Assembly (NCBI RefSeq): GCF_964204645.1 | Contig: NC_134025.1 | Span: 8,747,001 to 8,811,000 of the forward strand | Length of the DNA stretch: 64,000 bases | From: Tubulanus polymorphus | Taxonomy: Eukaryota > Nemertea > Palaeonemertea > Tubulaniformes > Tubulanidae | Direction of reading: 5' to 3' | In this document: piece after piece, positions 45,263-58,664 of the stretch | How positions within the stretch are numbered: position 1 is the first letter of the stretch | Layout of the letters: each line of letters starts with the position of its first letter | The notes under the pieces: generated by a model | The model's database searches: none | Seen by the model: the letters and a program-made list of their open reading frames with translations, nothing else | Told to the model about the DNA's origin: nothing | Translations under genes and position numbers: made by a program

Positions 45263-45359
45263 CTATAATGTTAAACGATTACGTCTAAAGAAGGGGAGCA
45301 CATCATTGGCATTGGAAGTGATTTAACCACAGCTGATGTATTCATCTATTACATTTAAC

Positions 45360-45428
45360 CTACGAGCAAAATTGCTCGTAGATTTAACCATGGACGTATA
45401 AACTAGATTTCTAGTTTATAAGTCCATG
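45360..45428. repeat. Two adjacent stem-loops separated by ATTTAAC spacers
   Basis: Hairpin 1 (45360-45381) is CTACGAGCAA, loop AA, TTGCTCGTAG, a perfect 10-bp stem. Hairpin 2 (45389-45428) is a 19-bp stem with one mismatch (CATGGACGTATAAACTAGA against TCTAGTTTATAAGTCCATG). ATTTAAC lies before, between and after them, and again near 45322. The arrangement is not explained by any gene. Confidence 0.8.
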
Positions 45429-46911
45429 ATTTAACTTAACATAAGACTATTCAAGCGGGTCTTATCAAATTTGGTGTGATAGTTCTTATCAATAATAGCC
45501 TATCTAGTTGAATCAGACCTTTTGATGTTCTTCCGTTGCATTGTAAGAAGATTTGTTCGTCGATGCAGATATCAATAATGGTGTTGTATTACGTGAACCA
45601 TCTTTGTTTTCGGACATGTCGTATGGCGCTCTACCAGTGATCTTGTCTTGATACTCTTATCACTTGTCTTCGGTTCCCTTTGCTTGGAACAAAATCACCA
45701 AAATATATTCCTCATTAATCTTTGATCGTATGTTTATGAACGTCAATTACGCATGATTAAGGAACTGGCCACTTATTTACATGTATCATCAATAAGATCC
45801 CATACTTCAATATCCCAGTCTTATATTACGTACTTTAAGAAACAGGTTAATGCAGTTTCATATACCTTTTGCTAGTTATATGCGGGGCTCCTTCGGTACT
45901 GGTTTATGGTCCTGGAAGCGCCATTGTTCTGAATATCAATCTAACTCCGTGTCTTTGGTGAAATCAACTGGGTCAATATATTAGATATACGCCATTATCA
46001 ATAGAAATGGCATTCTTCGCCAAAGAGAAGAAATGCCAAAGGGATATACATATATATCCGAGACAGTAAATGGCTGCGAACTCATCAGTAACTCATATAT
46101 CAATATCACTTTGTCAATAATTTACTAGGGATATGATATTGCAGCAACATGATATATGTAAAAAAATCGAGTAACTTAATGCAGATTTACAGCTATCAGA
46201 AAATAACTACATCAAGATTTGTCTATTCAGATGCGCGGGTAACTTGTTGATAAACAATCAGTTAGACGTTTACGTCACCAGTTCGTAGAAAATGTCGACA
46301 TCGTTATCACCATCATTTCATAATTAATGCGATATAGTTTACGAGAAAAACTCTGAGTAAAGGGCACTGAATACTGAATAATGCGTGGTCGGTTTCTCAT
46401 GATTATGCTTTATATGCAGAAAATAACAAGGCATTATCTCAGATCTCTACATTTGTTAGCTGGAAAAAGTTCGAACTGGCACGTACGTAGGCTGGTGTGT
46501 GGGTAATCGGTAATCTCTTTGTTTTTATTTGCGTCGGGGGAAAATATGTCTGACTTCTTAAATAACGAAACTCTTTTCAAACTTTGATCGATGTTTTTGT
46601 GTTGATAAGCATTTTCCTATATAGTGAACTAGACCATGCGAGTTCAAACTGGTTGGGGGAATAAATGTATACCTTTGCTTGAGTTGGTGACTTGAGAATC
46701 CATTTTGAACATACCTTGCGTGGAAACGCCGTTATATCTCGAGGAATTGACCTGCTTTTTGGTAATCGAGTCAATGAAATGGATATGTATACAGTAAATA
46801 AAGAATAATGCCCAATTTTGTAGCTAAGTTTTCAAATTGAATATTGTGTTATCGTTCAATTTAGCTTTTGTATGTGGATGCACTAAATACGATATCTTTA
46901 TATTATGTGAT

Positions 46912-47019
46912 ATTAGGCTAAAAACGATACCTTATTTCTCCTTATCGGCCGGGGCATTTTGTAAACCGCAATGAAATCTGTAATCAATGCGAAACAAGAT
47001 ATCAATTTCTTAGCCTAAT
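46912..47019. mobile_element. MITE copy B (same family as 9137-9322, internally deleted)
   Basis: The left end ATTAGGCTAAAAACGATACC and the right end GATATCAATTTCTTAGCCTAAT are inverted repeats. The left 70 bases match the reverse complement of copy A's right half (GATACC, TTTCTCCT, GGCATTTTGTAAA, GCAATGAAAT). The right end matches copy A's other terminus. About 75 bases present in copy A are missing, the usual pattern for a MITE subfamily. Confidence 0.65.
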
Positions 47020-48960
47020 GCTACATGTATATGTTGTTCTATGCTACAAAGTTCTTTGGTGATTCACTTTTTCTGGTAAACTACTCAAGCTTCACATCAG
47101 TCACGTTTTGATAGAATCAACGACTATGCAGCAAAGTGACATTCCGCGGTTATTTTCTAAGTTGTTTTCTGTTCCTCATAATGAATGGTATATCAATTAG
47201 CACTACTTGTACAGCTGATGAATTATAAGACCACTAGCCAATGGAAAACAAAAACAAAAACAACAAATACTCATTTTTTCATTCGGAATACATTCTGTTT
47301 AAAACTTTATTTTCGATGAAAGGCAACCTACATCGATACCGAAAATAATTTTGATAGTCATTGGTCAAATATATATGAGGGTATACAACAAGAAGCACGC
47401 TCGTTCTTCTACAACGGACTCTGATTCCTTTCTCCGTAGATCTGCTTGTGGCCGATGTCAACAATAACAAATTTCGTACTGAAGCTCAACGAATTTACTT
47501 TCTCAATAACTCTCGTGGATCGGATACTGTAACCGACTTCACCAACACATGTATAGTATGTTCTATTTAATATAATGATATACGTCTACAGTGTTACTTA
47601 AATATAGCTCGGTCGAATAACAAATATATCATATCATGGATTTAAGAGTGGACCTACGCCTTAAAGAGTTAGTAGAGTTGGTGATTGAAGTTTATCAATC
47701 ATTGTGAATCACTATTAGTTCTATGTGGTATTTATCCTATCAATTGAACGGTATAGTACGGTATAATACGCAATCAAAATCAGTGAATCGTTACATCTAT
47801 ATACATAAACTAAAAACAGAAAATAGCCCAAAAATCACCCCGGCCATGCATTTATCTATTCATTTTTTAAAGTTCCTAAATGTATCTCATCAGCTCATTT
47901 CAAATTTTCTAAAGCGCCAATCGAGCAGTGTTTGGAATGGACATTGATTATTAAGCATTTGGAATTGTTTTGACATTTTACCTATCATTACACCACCAAG
48001 GTAAATTTGCCATGTTGTAATAGGCTAAACAGCCAATGATTTGCGTGAATATTAGACTCGCTTCTTCTACGGGCATCATAGCTCACTAGGTCTGATAGAT
48101 TTTGATAGATGGCTTTTATCGTAATCAAGGAACTGAGCGCACTTAATTACGAAGGTGATCGGCCACCGTAATATTTTTCATTAAACGTCGTGCTTCGTTT
48201 TAAAGAGATGAAACTTAGGCCTTTACAAAAATAGTGATCGGGATTTTTCATATACTGTACATGTCTGAAGGATAAAAGCAATATCATGCAATTAATACAT
48301 TTATAACAGATATAACGGCTAGAGTTATTTTTCAACGACATTGGCAAATCTTATGGCTCCCAAAATACAGTTTCATCAGTTCAGTCCACGAGAGTCGCCG
48401 ATTTTGAACTGCTTATACCCGCATATACGATTTGATTAAACTATTTCATTACCTCGGACTTTATAGGAACGTTTTCCGACCCATGTATGCCTGTTTGTTT
48501 CAAAAAATAAAATCATCTCACAGTATTCCAGGGGCCACAAGACGTGCATGCCTGCGAGACAAATGCAATTTTATATCCTTTTTACATATATGTTTTATAC
48601 AAATCATCCTCAGAAAGACAACAATGACTACTTCACCATAAAGTGCCAAAGGTTTAGGCTGACAAGCATTCCAAGGTATTTGAAAAATATCGGGCTGAAT
48701 GATCTAACAAAAGTTCTTAATGGCGCCTCTGAATTTGGACGATGGTTTTTCTTTTTCAAGACATACCTTTCTGTACATTACAAACGAAACTATCTTACGT
48801 TACATCGATAAAATATCACAGAAACATCGCTGTTGACGAATACACAAAGAAAACAAACAAATTTAATTTTTTATCAGGCATTCAAAAGTAGTCCAAGGTT
48901 GGCTTTTTGGAGGATCATTGGAGATCACTTCCCATAGAGTCCGGAATATTTTTTTCGGGT

Positions 48961-51727
48961 TCAACGGTAGAAACCACTCTTGATCAAACGGTCGAACAGA
49001 AATTTTACTTCGGACCACACACCGCTCGGCATACCCATAGCTAACAGTGGCTCCTGGTCATCGTTGGCGATGGCCTCAAGGGCATCCTTCAAATTCTGAT
49101 ATTGTTTCCTGTTAAGATTTACTCGGTGGCGGAAGTCGTCTATCGTTTGGCTCACTGCAAAAATCAAATCGGAAAATATTTGCAATTCGGTGGTCAAACA
49201 AGCCAAGACCATTCATAATGAATGTTCTCCAAGAAATAAGATTTATCAGCCCCCTGCCAAAGTCCGCTTAAAATCCACCTAGCTATAACTTATTATTCCT
49301 ATCGTGAATATGAATAAATGTTTAAGTAAAACATTCAACCACCATTATTGATGTTGGATGTTGGAGACGTCCATTCCTCTGACCCCCCCTCCATCACAAA
49401 ACATCAATTTTCTCGGAGAGAGACTGCATGTATCGAATTCAATCAGGGTACAGACTTGATGCTATGAAACGTCCGTAATTTAAACATGAATCACCATCAT
49501 CATCGTCATCATCAACATCATCTTCATCATCATTATCTCTGACAGAAAATACCGATTTCTTCGTCAATATGAATTGCAATTTTCTGAAGTAAAATTGATT
49601 CTTCACGCAGTAACCTACGCTACACGAATACCGCAAGGTTTTTGTTTTTTTTTTCTAAATTCATTTTACTACTTTTTATTCCGATCATTGATTCTAATGC
49701 ATCATCATTACAACGCCTATGATGCAATACGTTGTAATAGAATGATAATTGGTTGTATTTGATTTGATTTATCTACACGCATCTGTACCTAATCATTATT
49801 TATGTAGAGTTCAATTCAATTCATTTCGATCAGAAAGTCTGTAATGGAGACAAACACTCAGTTTGAAGCGTGCCGTTTGTCTATGCAACCCAGTATAATA
49901 TATTCAATTGAGTGACTATTTTACACTTAAAGCAATGCAAAACCCGATTTTATGTGACAGATGAAAAAGAAATAATTAAATGTGCCAAGACTGTAAATTG
50001 CGGCTTCCCTGAAGTCGTGTGTTTATGTTACGCTCGTGCGCCGTTAGATACAGCCATACATATACCTATGGATACTTTGCACGACATAATTGAATATAAT
50101 GATGAAATATAGCCTGTGAATTTATTTACATGGCAACGCAAATACTTGGTTGGATTGTTTCCTGGTCGCGCTGCACTGCGCAGTTTTAGTTTTATAACCC
50201 GATGAAATAATGCATTGCGTGCCTCCTGAGTTTGAACCACTACAGATCGAGTCGGGGCGTACGGTTTCGGTCACGTGTTTAATTGAAATATAATTTCATA
50301 AGTTCATTGGGTTCATTAGCCTTGTTTCGGTTTGCCGATCACTGGTGTTAATAGAGAACTCTCACTGGGTCGGTCGGAGCTCGACAGAAATAGAAATTAA
50401 TTAACTACTCAGTAATGATAGTTTCGTGTGCCGATAACTTAAAAATCGTTGGTGATGAAATGGAATTGAAAACGATTCCGAGTAAATGACCACCGTATAC
50501 CTTAGTCGCGTGTGCGTCATCCCTTCATTCAATTAGCAGTGATTGCAATATATTGCCTAAGGTTAATTGTTAAATTCTTCGGTGACGAACCGCGGCAAAA
50601 TTAATTAACTTAATTTATTATTAACGGGCCTTTTAAATTTCTTGCGTGTAACCCATCATGCGAAGTCAGAGCATCCCATATTATCGACACCGCTTTCGTC
50701 GGCACACTCTATTAGCCGCAGGGGAAATCACCGTGATGCAACAAACCTTAGGCGATATTATATTGCCATTTTCTTTGTATCTGATAGGTCGAAAGACATG
50801 AATTTTTGATAGATGAAGATCGTACATCATGCGGATCTCCCCTCTCATCCACACGGGAAAACGATCAACTCTCGATTGGCAACAGCTAACTGAATATTGC
50901 AATGAAAGCTATATAAAATCCCCATTTGTGACTGTTCGGTGAAAAGGTGGCCGAAAAGTGGATTGCAAGCCTGTAATTTGATTAACTTTTGCACCGAAAT
51001 CATCACAGCTTTTTGTATGTATGAAATGCGTGCATTTCTGTTCGAATGAAAAAGCTAAGTAAATTATACATTTTATAGATCTATCTATCTTTGCCATTTT
51101 GGTCTGTTATGTTAGTGCGAATTTAGTGATTTTTATGTAATGATAATCCTCACGGCGACATTAATGAACCGTTAAATTACGACCTGAATTTCAGGCACCG
51201 TGATTGTACCCGACGGTTATAGAATGACTATCGAGCAACAAAAAGCAAAAAAAAAATTATTGCAGACTAACGTAGCTTCATATAGTTGATAACATATTCA
51301 TTGTGAGTTAGAAATTCTTACCTGCTAAGTTGTGAACGATCGTAGATACCGGTGCATTGCCTAGCAGATGTGGCAGGATCCACCCTTTTTCCTTCCTAAT
51401 GAAATTTACCATGTCGTCTACAGGTGGTCTAACGGCTGTAATGATATTAAATAACATTCAGATGTTTTCATTTCTCGGCCAAAAGGTGTGTGTCTGAATT
51501 AACTCGAAATACATCCAGCAGTAGTTAGTGATAAAAACCAATAGATGGGAGGTCAACTTTTGAAATTGACTTTTTACTGAACATACCTGCGGTACATAGT
51601 TCTTCGTCTTCGTCGGAACCATCTCTACAGTCAAAGTTTTCATCGCAGACGAATTCCATAGAAATACATTGATTTGCTGATTTGCATGGCCATGGCTTTT
51701 CCTTTTCGTCGCAGGGGTTAAAATCAA
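48961..51727 (-). CDS. Prohormone-4-like secreted precursor (C-terminal three coding exons)
   Basis: Three minus-strand exons joined in phase 1: 51727-51587, 51435-51322, 49154-48961 (stop TGA). They give about 149 residues. The first is a complete LDL-receptor class A domain: CDEKEKPWPCKSANQCIS, FVCDENFDCRDGSDEDEELC, with six Cys and the calcium-binding DCxDGSDE. Exon 2 reads RPPVDDMVNFIRKEKGWILP. Exon 3 reads VSQTIDDFRHRVNLN and ends WSEVKFLFDRLIKSGFYR. From memory, bee prohormone-4 has the same order: an LDLa domain, RPPV, SQTIxDF, then a VKFFLEKLVxxGF-type end. The first exon, with signal peptide and the mature N-terminal peptide, was not found; it must lie upstream of 51727, possibly beyond the window. 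Expression in neurosecretory cells is expected from the family. An unrelated LDLa protein is possible but less likely. Confidence 0.8.
49155..51321 (-). other. Intron of the prohormone-4-like gene
   Basis: Bounded on the minus strand by donor gtaaga (next to 51322) and acceptor ttgcag (next to 49154). Apart from the trinucleotide repeat at 49491-49537, nothing coding or structured was recognised. Confidence 0.75.
49491..49537. repeat. Imperfect CAT/ATC trinucleotide microsatellite
   Basis: About 15 CAT/ATC-type units with CGT, CAA and CTT interruptions. In one frame on the other strand it gives a run of Asp residues, which is a by-product and not a gene. Confidence 0.9.
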
Positions 51728-54700
51728 CTAAAAAATAAAAGAAGGTATACACTTTTTATTTCACTTGAATGAGATTTTGTAATGTGTGTTAATGAAAATG
51801 AACTACTATACGTCAAAGATACTAAATTTAAGAAGGCGGGGATTTCGCCTACGGTCATTATATTCGCTCTCACAAACTGGCCAACTAATGGTCGCTATAT
51901 AATTGATTTCACCATATATTCGCCTCTAGGTGTTTCATTAATATGAAATTGGACACTTTCAGTTTGTTCGTTCCCGTTGCTAGTCGAGACGGTGCTTATA
52001 ACCGAGGTTTAGTATCAGATTACTTTTGTCTGTTGCAGGTATGAACATGAATCTCATATTACCGCATCGTTGAATTCAAAAAGAGCAATGTCTGAAGTCT
52101 GTAGTAGTTGCGAACAAGATTGATACTGATATATGAAATTCATCCATGCGTGATTCAACGATACACATGAAGCATCTGTATCTGTACTGCGAGTTATTCA
52201 GAAATAATGCTAGGCGTTTTGAATTTAGAATTTTTTTTCTAAAGTTTTGGGGAATGTTCATAAATTTTTGTCGGTTTATAAAACACTTCACGTCGGCAGC
52301 CGTGTATTGTTCACGAAGCACTCACGGCATGGCGAGCCGCTTGCTTATGATTTCGTATGATTCCTCACGTATCCATATGTCCACATCAATCATCACTGAA
52401 GACTCTCAAAATTATCAAGGGACCGGGTACGGCCTACTCGGCCATCACTAACGATAACCTCAAAAACTCGTAGTTATTTATGTACGGTCACATAACTGAC
52501 GAGTTTCTAATCCGTTGTGAATCGACGTCGGATTCGGGTGTCCTGAGAATTCTGATTATGTTGAAATTTTTTGCCGTTCGCATTGTGTTAATGCGCAATT
52601 TGACTGTGAGAAAAAGATTAAGTCATTGACGGTCTTTCGATTCGAGAGCTTTTTAACCTAAGACAGAAGCAAAATTGAGATACATAGAGTCCGCAATTGA
52701 CGCGTTTCATGGTGGAATATTGGCAGCACGAAAATGTTGGAAAGAAATTTCTCTCATTACATATTCATCAACCGTCTGGTAGCTAGAAAAAACTTAACTT
52801 CATGGCTTTTACCTGAACCGTGTATCAGATTTAGCCATTGTTCAATGAAATAATGTTTTGCGGAGTCACATGTAAATTTAATATGGATCCGGATGATCTA
52901 GGGAAATGTCTTGAATCAGGGAAGTGTCTTGAATTTCAAACCGACAGCTTTTTATCTGCCGCTTGGAAGTGATAAATATTCTATTGGAACCCGAAGCCGA
53001 AAAATACCCGGATGAAAAGCACTAAAGCCCCCAGTATACAAATACTGCCACGTTTGGGTTCATAATTGCTTATCATCGCTGCATCCCACTGCGCCCATCG
53101 TGTACACAATATACGGAATGATTGTCTGTCAGATGTAATCTTAACAAAATCCCAGGCGTATATAAAATACCTAAGACGCACGGGTCCCGTGTCACTAGTT
53201 ATAAAACTATTCGTCAAGCGAACTATTTTTGTCGCTCGACGGTGGAAATAAATCTTGACTGATTTCATGATGTAGGCGCCCGGGTTAAAGGATTGGTACG
53301 TCTGACGTATGTACGCATATCTAACGTCGTTACCCGTATCCAAATGGAATTAAGCGAACTACACGCATTTCCCCATTCCGAACTGTAGGCGATATTTCAA
53401 ACTTCCCCAATATTCTCCATCCAATGACGGCCACCAGTATACCGGAAAAAACCGTAAACTGCATTTAGAACAAAGATCTCTTTGTGCCTCCTTTTATTCC
53501 AACCGCGTTTATTAAGATAAGCGATCAATTAACCCCCTGTTATGTTTAAAAGCGTTTCCCGTAGAATTTTGTAATCTAATTAGAATTTCTTGTAAGAATT
53601 TTAATTAGATCATTAATAGCCATCACTGGTAAAATGAAACGACGTGAAAACACAATATTCACGTCGCGTATAAATCGAGTTTAGTCACGCTTAGATTTTG
53701 ATTAACACGTCCAAGTTTTTATATAAACGCGTTTAAAACGATTTACACAAATAAATGTTAAAACAACCCCGAAATCCGTTCGTTGGCGCTCCCGAATTGA
53801 TGATAGATTTAAGTGTTTGTACCTTTGTGAACATTTTGACGTTCCCGAATGTCATCCCACGCACAATGAAGTAACGTTAAATTATCGTGATATGCGCGAT
53901 TAAATATGAAGACGAGAATATCTCCTTATCAAATTTAATCAATTTACCATCGTTTATCGTCTCTAAAACCTTATTGCGTACAGACACGATACATCTCACG
54001 AGACAATTCTGTCACTCTTTTTGTTATCGTATCACGAATATCATCCCTACGGTTGATTTTCCACCATTGGTTTTCGCTTGAATCAGAATAGAGCTATTTT
54101 TATTGCAATGTGCGGAAATCGGAGAAAAAATATGGACGATCAGATTTATAGATTTTTTTGGTGTTGAATCAGAATGCAAAATTGGAAATTTCAGTTACTC
54201 CGAAGAGACAATCGTCCATTCATTCTGAACAGGCAAGCGACTTGTTGGGTTTATTTTTTGCCCGTCTTATTTGTTAGGAGCTATAGGCCTAAGGTGCTAA
54301 TTCGCAGTTTTTGGGCGATCTTATTAGACTTTAATGGCCGAACGAATTTTCATTTTCGGTGTTGACAGCCATTTTCAACAATGGTGACACCGCCGTTCAA
54401 GTGATGTGAGCAGTCATTCCCGTCAAATAAAATATTCATTTGTGTATGATTAAATCTTTCGTGCTTATATTTCACAAACGCGAATATTTTTATATTGAAC
54501 TCGCCGTTGAATGCATGATGAATCCGTTGCATCCGTAGCAACGAGAGTTTTGGAATTCGATATGTGATCCATTTATTATGATATAATGCATTAATTCACT
54601 TATCATATGCGGGCGTCGTGTGGTGCCACGTCGTTGTTTCCTTCCTTCGTTTAATTCATCGAGAAATTTAGCGTCGATTTATTTTACCCACCTCACAACC

Positions 54701-57700
54701 ACCTACCATTCAAAAGTACGCTACGGATTTTCAAGTACAAAGTAGAATTCTTTCGTCGAACTCAGTTGTTCTTTACTTTTCGACGCCGTAAAAACCGTTA
54801 CAATAATGTTTATAAACATCGATTACTATAACATCGATGATAATAAACATCGATGCGTTATTGAAGGGGTCCAGTGAGTCGATGTGCACTACGTCATCAA
54901 TATTGGCGTTTCAAAAAATCAATCACATTTGTAAATTCTGACTTTAATTTTGTAATTTAATATATTTCGTGACTTTTTGGTAATGAATTTTGATTGGATG
55001 CGCCCTACGGTAACGGGGCTTGCCTGGTTAGACTGGATGCCGGTCAATTCAATTCAATTGTCAATATATTCAAATTCAAAATAACATTATTGATCCTTAA
55101 TATTGTATCATATTATTTACCGTCAACTATATCAGGCAATACATACGTGTTATTTTTCTTCAAGGCCCCAATAAACTTTCAAGTTAGTTTCCTTGTTCTT
55201 ACTACAATCAGTAAGCAAAGCCAACAGCACTTATTCTCACTGCGTTCCCATCAATATCCTTTATTATATAAGTCAATCCAAAGCACCAAAGAATTTACGT
55301 TTGATGGATGAATTGTTGATCCAAACAAATCAAGGTCGTCGGTGCTGAATTAAGGACATTCTGAATAGTCATATTGTAATTTTTGGAATTAATAATACAA
55401 GGCCTATATACTTTCCGTTAGTGTACGGGCGACATTGTTAACTTTTCAATTTACGTGAATCCATTTTAAATTCTATCATTAACATTCCCTCTATGTTGCG
55501 TTTGCTATGAAAAACGCCCATTTTAATCATCTAATAGCGCTCGTGGGATATCGCAACCTGATTTACCTCAAAAAGCAAATTCTACGCCATATGATTGATT
55601 TGATGTGCATATAGTTTAAATACATGCATGAAGCAAAACGAGTGCAAATTTCCCTCGTATTACACGCAGCTATTAGGGGTTTTAAGTGTTTGTTCAATTA
55701 TTTGATTAAATAAAGACAACGTAATCCTATATCTTTTACCAACCGTTCCAACTTTAGAAATGTCTTGTATGACTTGTATAGAACCATCCTTTGTGATTTG
55801 TATCAAATAAATTGCACGACTGCTCGATACGGGTATTCTTTGCTGATGAAAAAACCCCGTTCGACATATCTGAGAGCTCGTTGCTTGAATGCAGAATGAC
55901 CCGACTCAGCAGTTGGTGGAAATATATGAAAACGTACAAATCATTTCGGCACTGTTTGGGATGGGATTCGTCTTGGTAGGCGTCGACAATGGTGGACTTT
56001 TTTCAGTCTTTATGGGCATTCCACGCACCTCATTACGCCTTTTTCCGGCGACGCTGATGTAGCAGAATTGCCAAGCGTTTAGCGATTATACGAGCGCATA
56101 AGTGCTAAATTGAACGAGTAATTTCCCGCCAATAAATCCATAATATTTAACCAGAGGCTTGCTCACATTGATTACAACGATATGTTAATCTTTATGGCCT
56201 CTTGGCTATGAAATAGTTGTGATTTTGTCACAAGAAAAAAAAAACAATGGCGGCAAACGAACACGTCATTGTGACGGGGAAAAATCCGTCAACCAATCAA
56301 TGACTGTTCCCATAGATTCTTGTTCCCATATTCAATGAAGGATTGACTTGATGAAATTGATTTTAAAAATTGAACTTGAATATGGAACTTATACAACATT
56401 TCTATTTACATATTAAAGTCACCCGACGCCGGGCGCGCTATTGTATGTATTTATCGATAAGATCAGAATCGATTTCGCCGGTATATCTAGACATTTAGGA
56501 GAGACGCCAGAAGCTATCTTCGATGAGCAATTGCTTTGTATTTGATTCATGTAAATATTCTAAATATGATTAGATATGTATTCTAAGAGAAAGATTAAGT
56601 GTTCTTTCACTGAAATGACATTGCGATCGAAACCAGAATTGATTAGATGAATTTATTCTCCCTATTTGAACCATATACATGTAAATAAAACAAATATTAC
56701 GCCTTTAATGAGGTGTAGCTCTGGGCTATGTAAACGAAGAACTGCCGAGTAACTTAATTGAATATTTTAGGAGAATTTGAAGTTCATCATATACATTATT
56801 CGCTGTTCAATTAGACTTAGCTTTCATCTGTAAGCACGGATGGAAAACACGAATGGCGATATCCTACGCTGTCAATAAGAATTTGATTCATTATCAAAGC
56901 ATCTCATGATAATGGAGTTAAGGCTCAACACGGTACTTCATCGCTACTTATTAAGATAATCAGAAAATGTAGCCATCAGGCAGACATCGCCGAGCTTAAA
57001 CAGAAGCGCTTTGGTTACGCACCGGCCGACGTCGATCGCAGATATAATTAATATTGCCGTAACATTTCATCTGATAGTACGGCTAGAGGCGACAATCCGG
57101 CAACCTAAAACCAATCTTTGAATGTTAGTAAATTTCGGTATTCTAGGTTCATCGACGAATGACGATTATATTTTTAATATTATTGCAATGTAAGCTGCTG
57201 GAGACGCCGACGATATATACATATATATGTATTACCTTATATATATATTGTATAAACAAAGACCCATCGATTCGTACGTGAAACATTGATTGCTCCAAAA
57301 CCCATAAAAAGCCACTTTTTGAAATTTCCTATAACCGATATTACATATAACAAAACCTGTAGCGGTAATTTACCGTGTGAAGGGTAACGTATATAGCTGC
57401 TGCCATACAACGTTAAAAGCCGCAGTAACGGAATCGAACTGATGTTATTTAATACCACATTCAATGGTGAGCGTATACAAATAGCGATATTTCGACACAT
57501 GATTTCGTAAAATGTCGAATTCCGGTTCCTGCGTTCGATATTTTCAGGAAGCGTGATGGTAAGATCGCATACGCTTTGAGAGCATCTTGATACGTAAAGA
57601 TTAAGAAAAAGATGTCTCCTGTTTCAAATATAGACATACAACTTTTTGTGAAGTGACAATAGGATCACATGTGACGACGATGATATTATACACGATTTAA

Positions 57701-58429
57701 AAAAAAAACGTATTAAACGTCTCAAATTAACCCATGTTTTATAGGTCTTCATCCACGTCATGTTTGATTATGCACTTCAATAACTTCTCGTTTTCTCGTT
57801 TGCATATTTTTTCTACATTCTCGAAAGAGTTTATGTTTAGTCAGGAACTTTGATTTTGGATTTGACGAGTATGAAACATAATACTGACAAGTTCTCTCGG
57901 TAAAGCTTACTGAAAAGCTTCGGTTTCATCCTGTCACATTTGCAACGATAACTAGGATCTTCACATCACTTGAAATGATGCAACGGATAATCCGTAAAAT
58001 GTGATATAGATGTTTCTCTTGGTATTTCGTCTATTCAACAGCTGTGTACATTCACGTGATCTAGGAAACTTCCGATAAAACCTGGTACAAAGTCGATGGT
58101 CTTCACAGCTCGTGGACCGATTGCGGTCGTGGCCGTATCGTGTTATTGACCAACGGGATCTGACGATGTGGATGTGCCGTTAAAGAATCGACAAAATAAT
58201 TATCTAACGCGCGAGTTTATCGAAGAGCTGATTTTGAAAGAAGCAGAACTATCGAGAAAACTATTCATCAAGCAGTTTAACGGCGTTGAATTAAAAATCA
58301 ACCATCAACCAAACCAGAGAGGCTTAAAAAAGATTTTCCACACATGCTTTCATAAAATATCAATGAAGTTTAGGCCTGTATGATAAGCACCAGAAACGCT
58401 GAATAGAAGACTCAGTGTTTAAAGTCAAG

Positions 58430-58664
58430 AAGTAAAAATCCACGGTTGATTTTTTGAAAGGTTTCTTGTCTGACAGTTTCGGAGTTTATCAACATCAGAG
58501 AAACCGAAATGATATGATAATGGATAACAGCAATTTTACTGTAGAATTACTATAATTCATGATTATATCATTTTGGTTTCTCTGATGATGGATGGAGTTT
58601 ACGTAGATAAACTCCGAAACTGTCAGTTAATAACGTTCTAATCATAAACTGTGGGTTTTTACTT
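58430..58664. mobile_element. Fold-back (long inverted-repeat) element
   Basis: The two halves pair in three blocks. AAGTAAAAATCCAC matches the right end GTGGGTTTTTACTT with a one-base change. CTGACAGTTTCGGAGTTTATC (58470-58490) is a perfect 21-base inverse of 58606-58626, and the ATCAGAGAAACC...ATGATAT block pairs with 58565-58586. The central loop of about 55 bases is AT-rich. No coding capacity. A MITE or fold-back transposon is the simplest reading; no target duplication was secured. Confidence 0.7.

Larger units (their letters stand above)
45263..48960. other. Interval between SLC38A11-like and prohormone-4-like genes
   Basis: No exon is supported. It holds the paired hairpins at 45360-45428 and MITE copy B at 46912-47019. 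The 5' exon and promoter of the transporter are presumably here but could not be fixed. Small open frames are scattered without splice or family support. Confidence 0.5.

Noticed and set aside
46577-46774. First exon of the SLC38A11-like gene (MDSQVTNSSK, donor gtatac)
   Set aside because: It ends in phase 1 while the next known exon begins in phase 0, so it cannot join directly.
58168-58383. 71-codon frame with a coding-like look (YLTREFIEELILKEAELSRK)
   Set aside because: No family match, no splice signals, and it stops just before the fold-back element. It may be a transposon remnant but cannot be supported.
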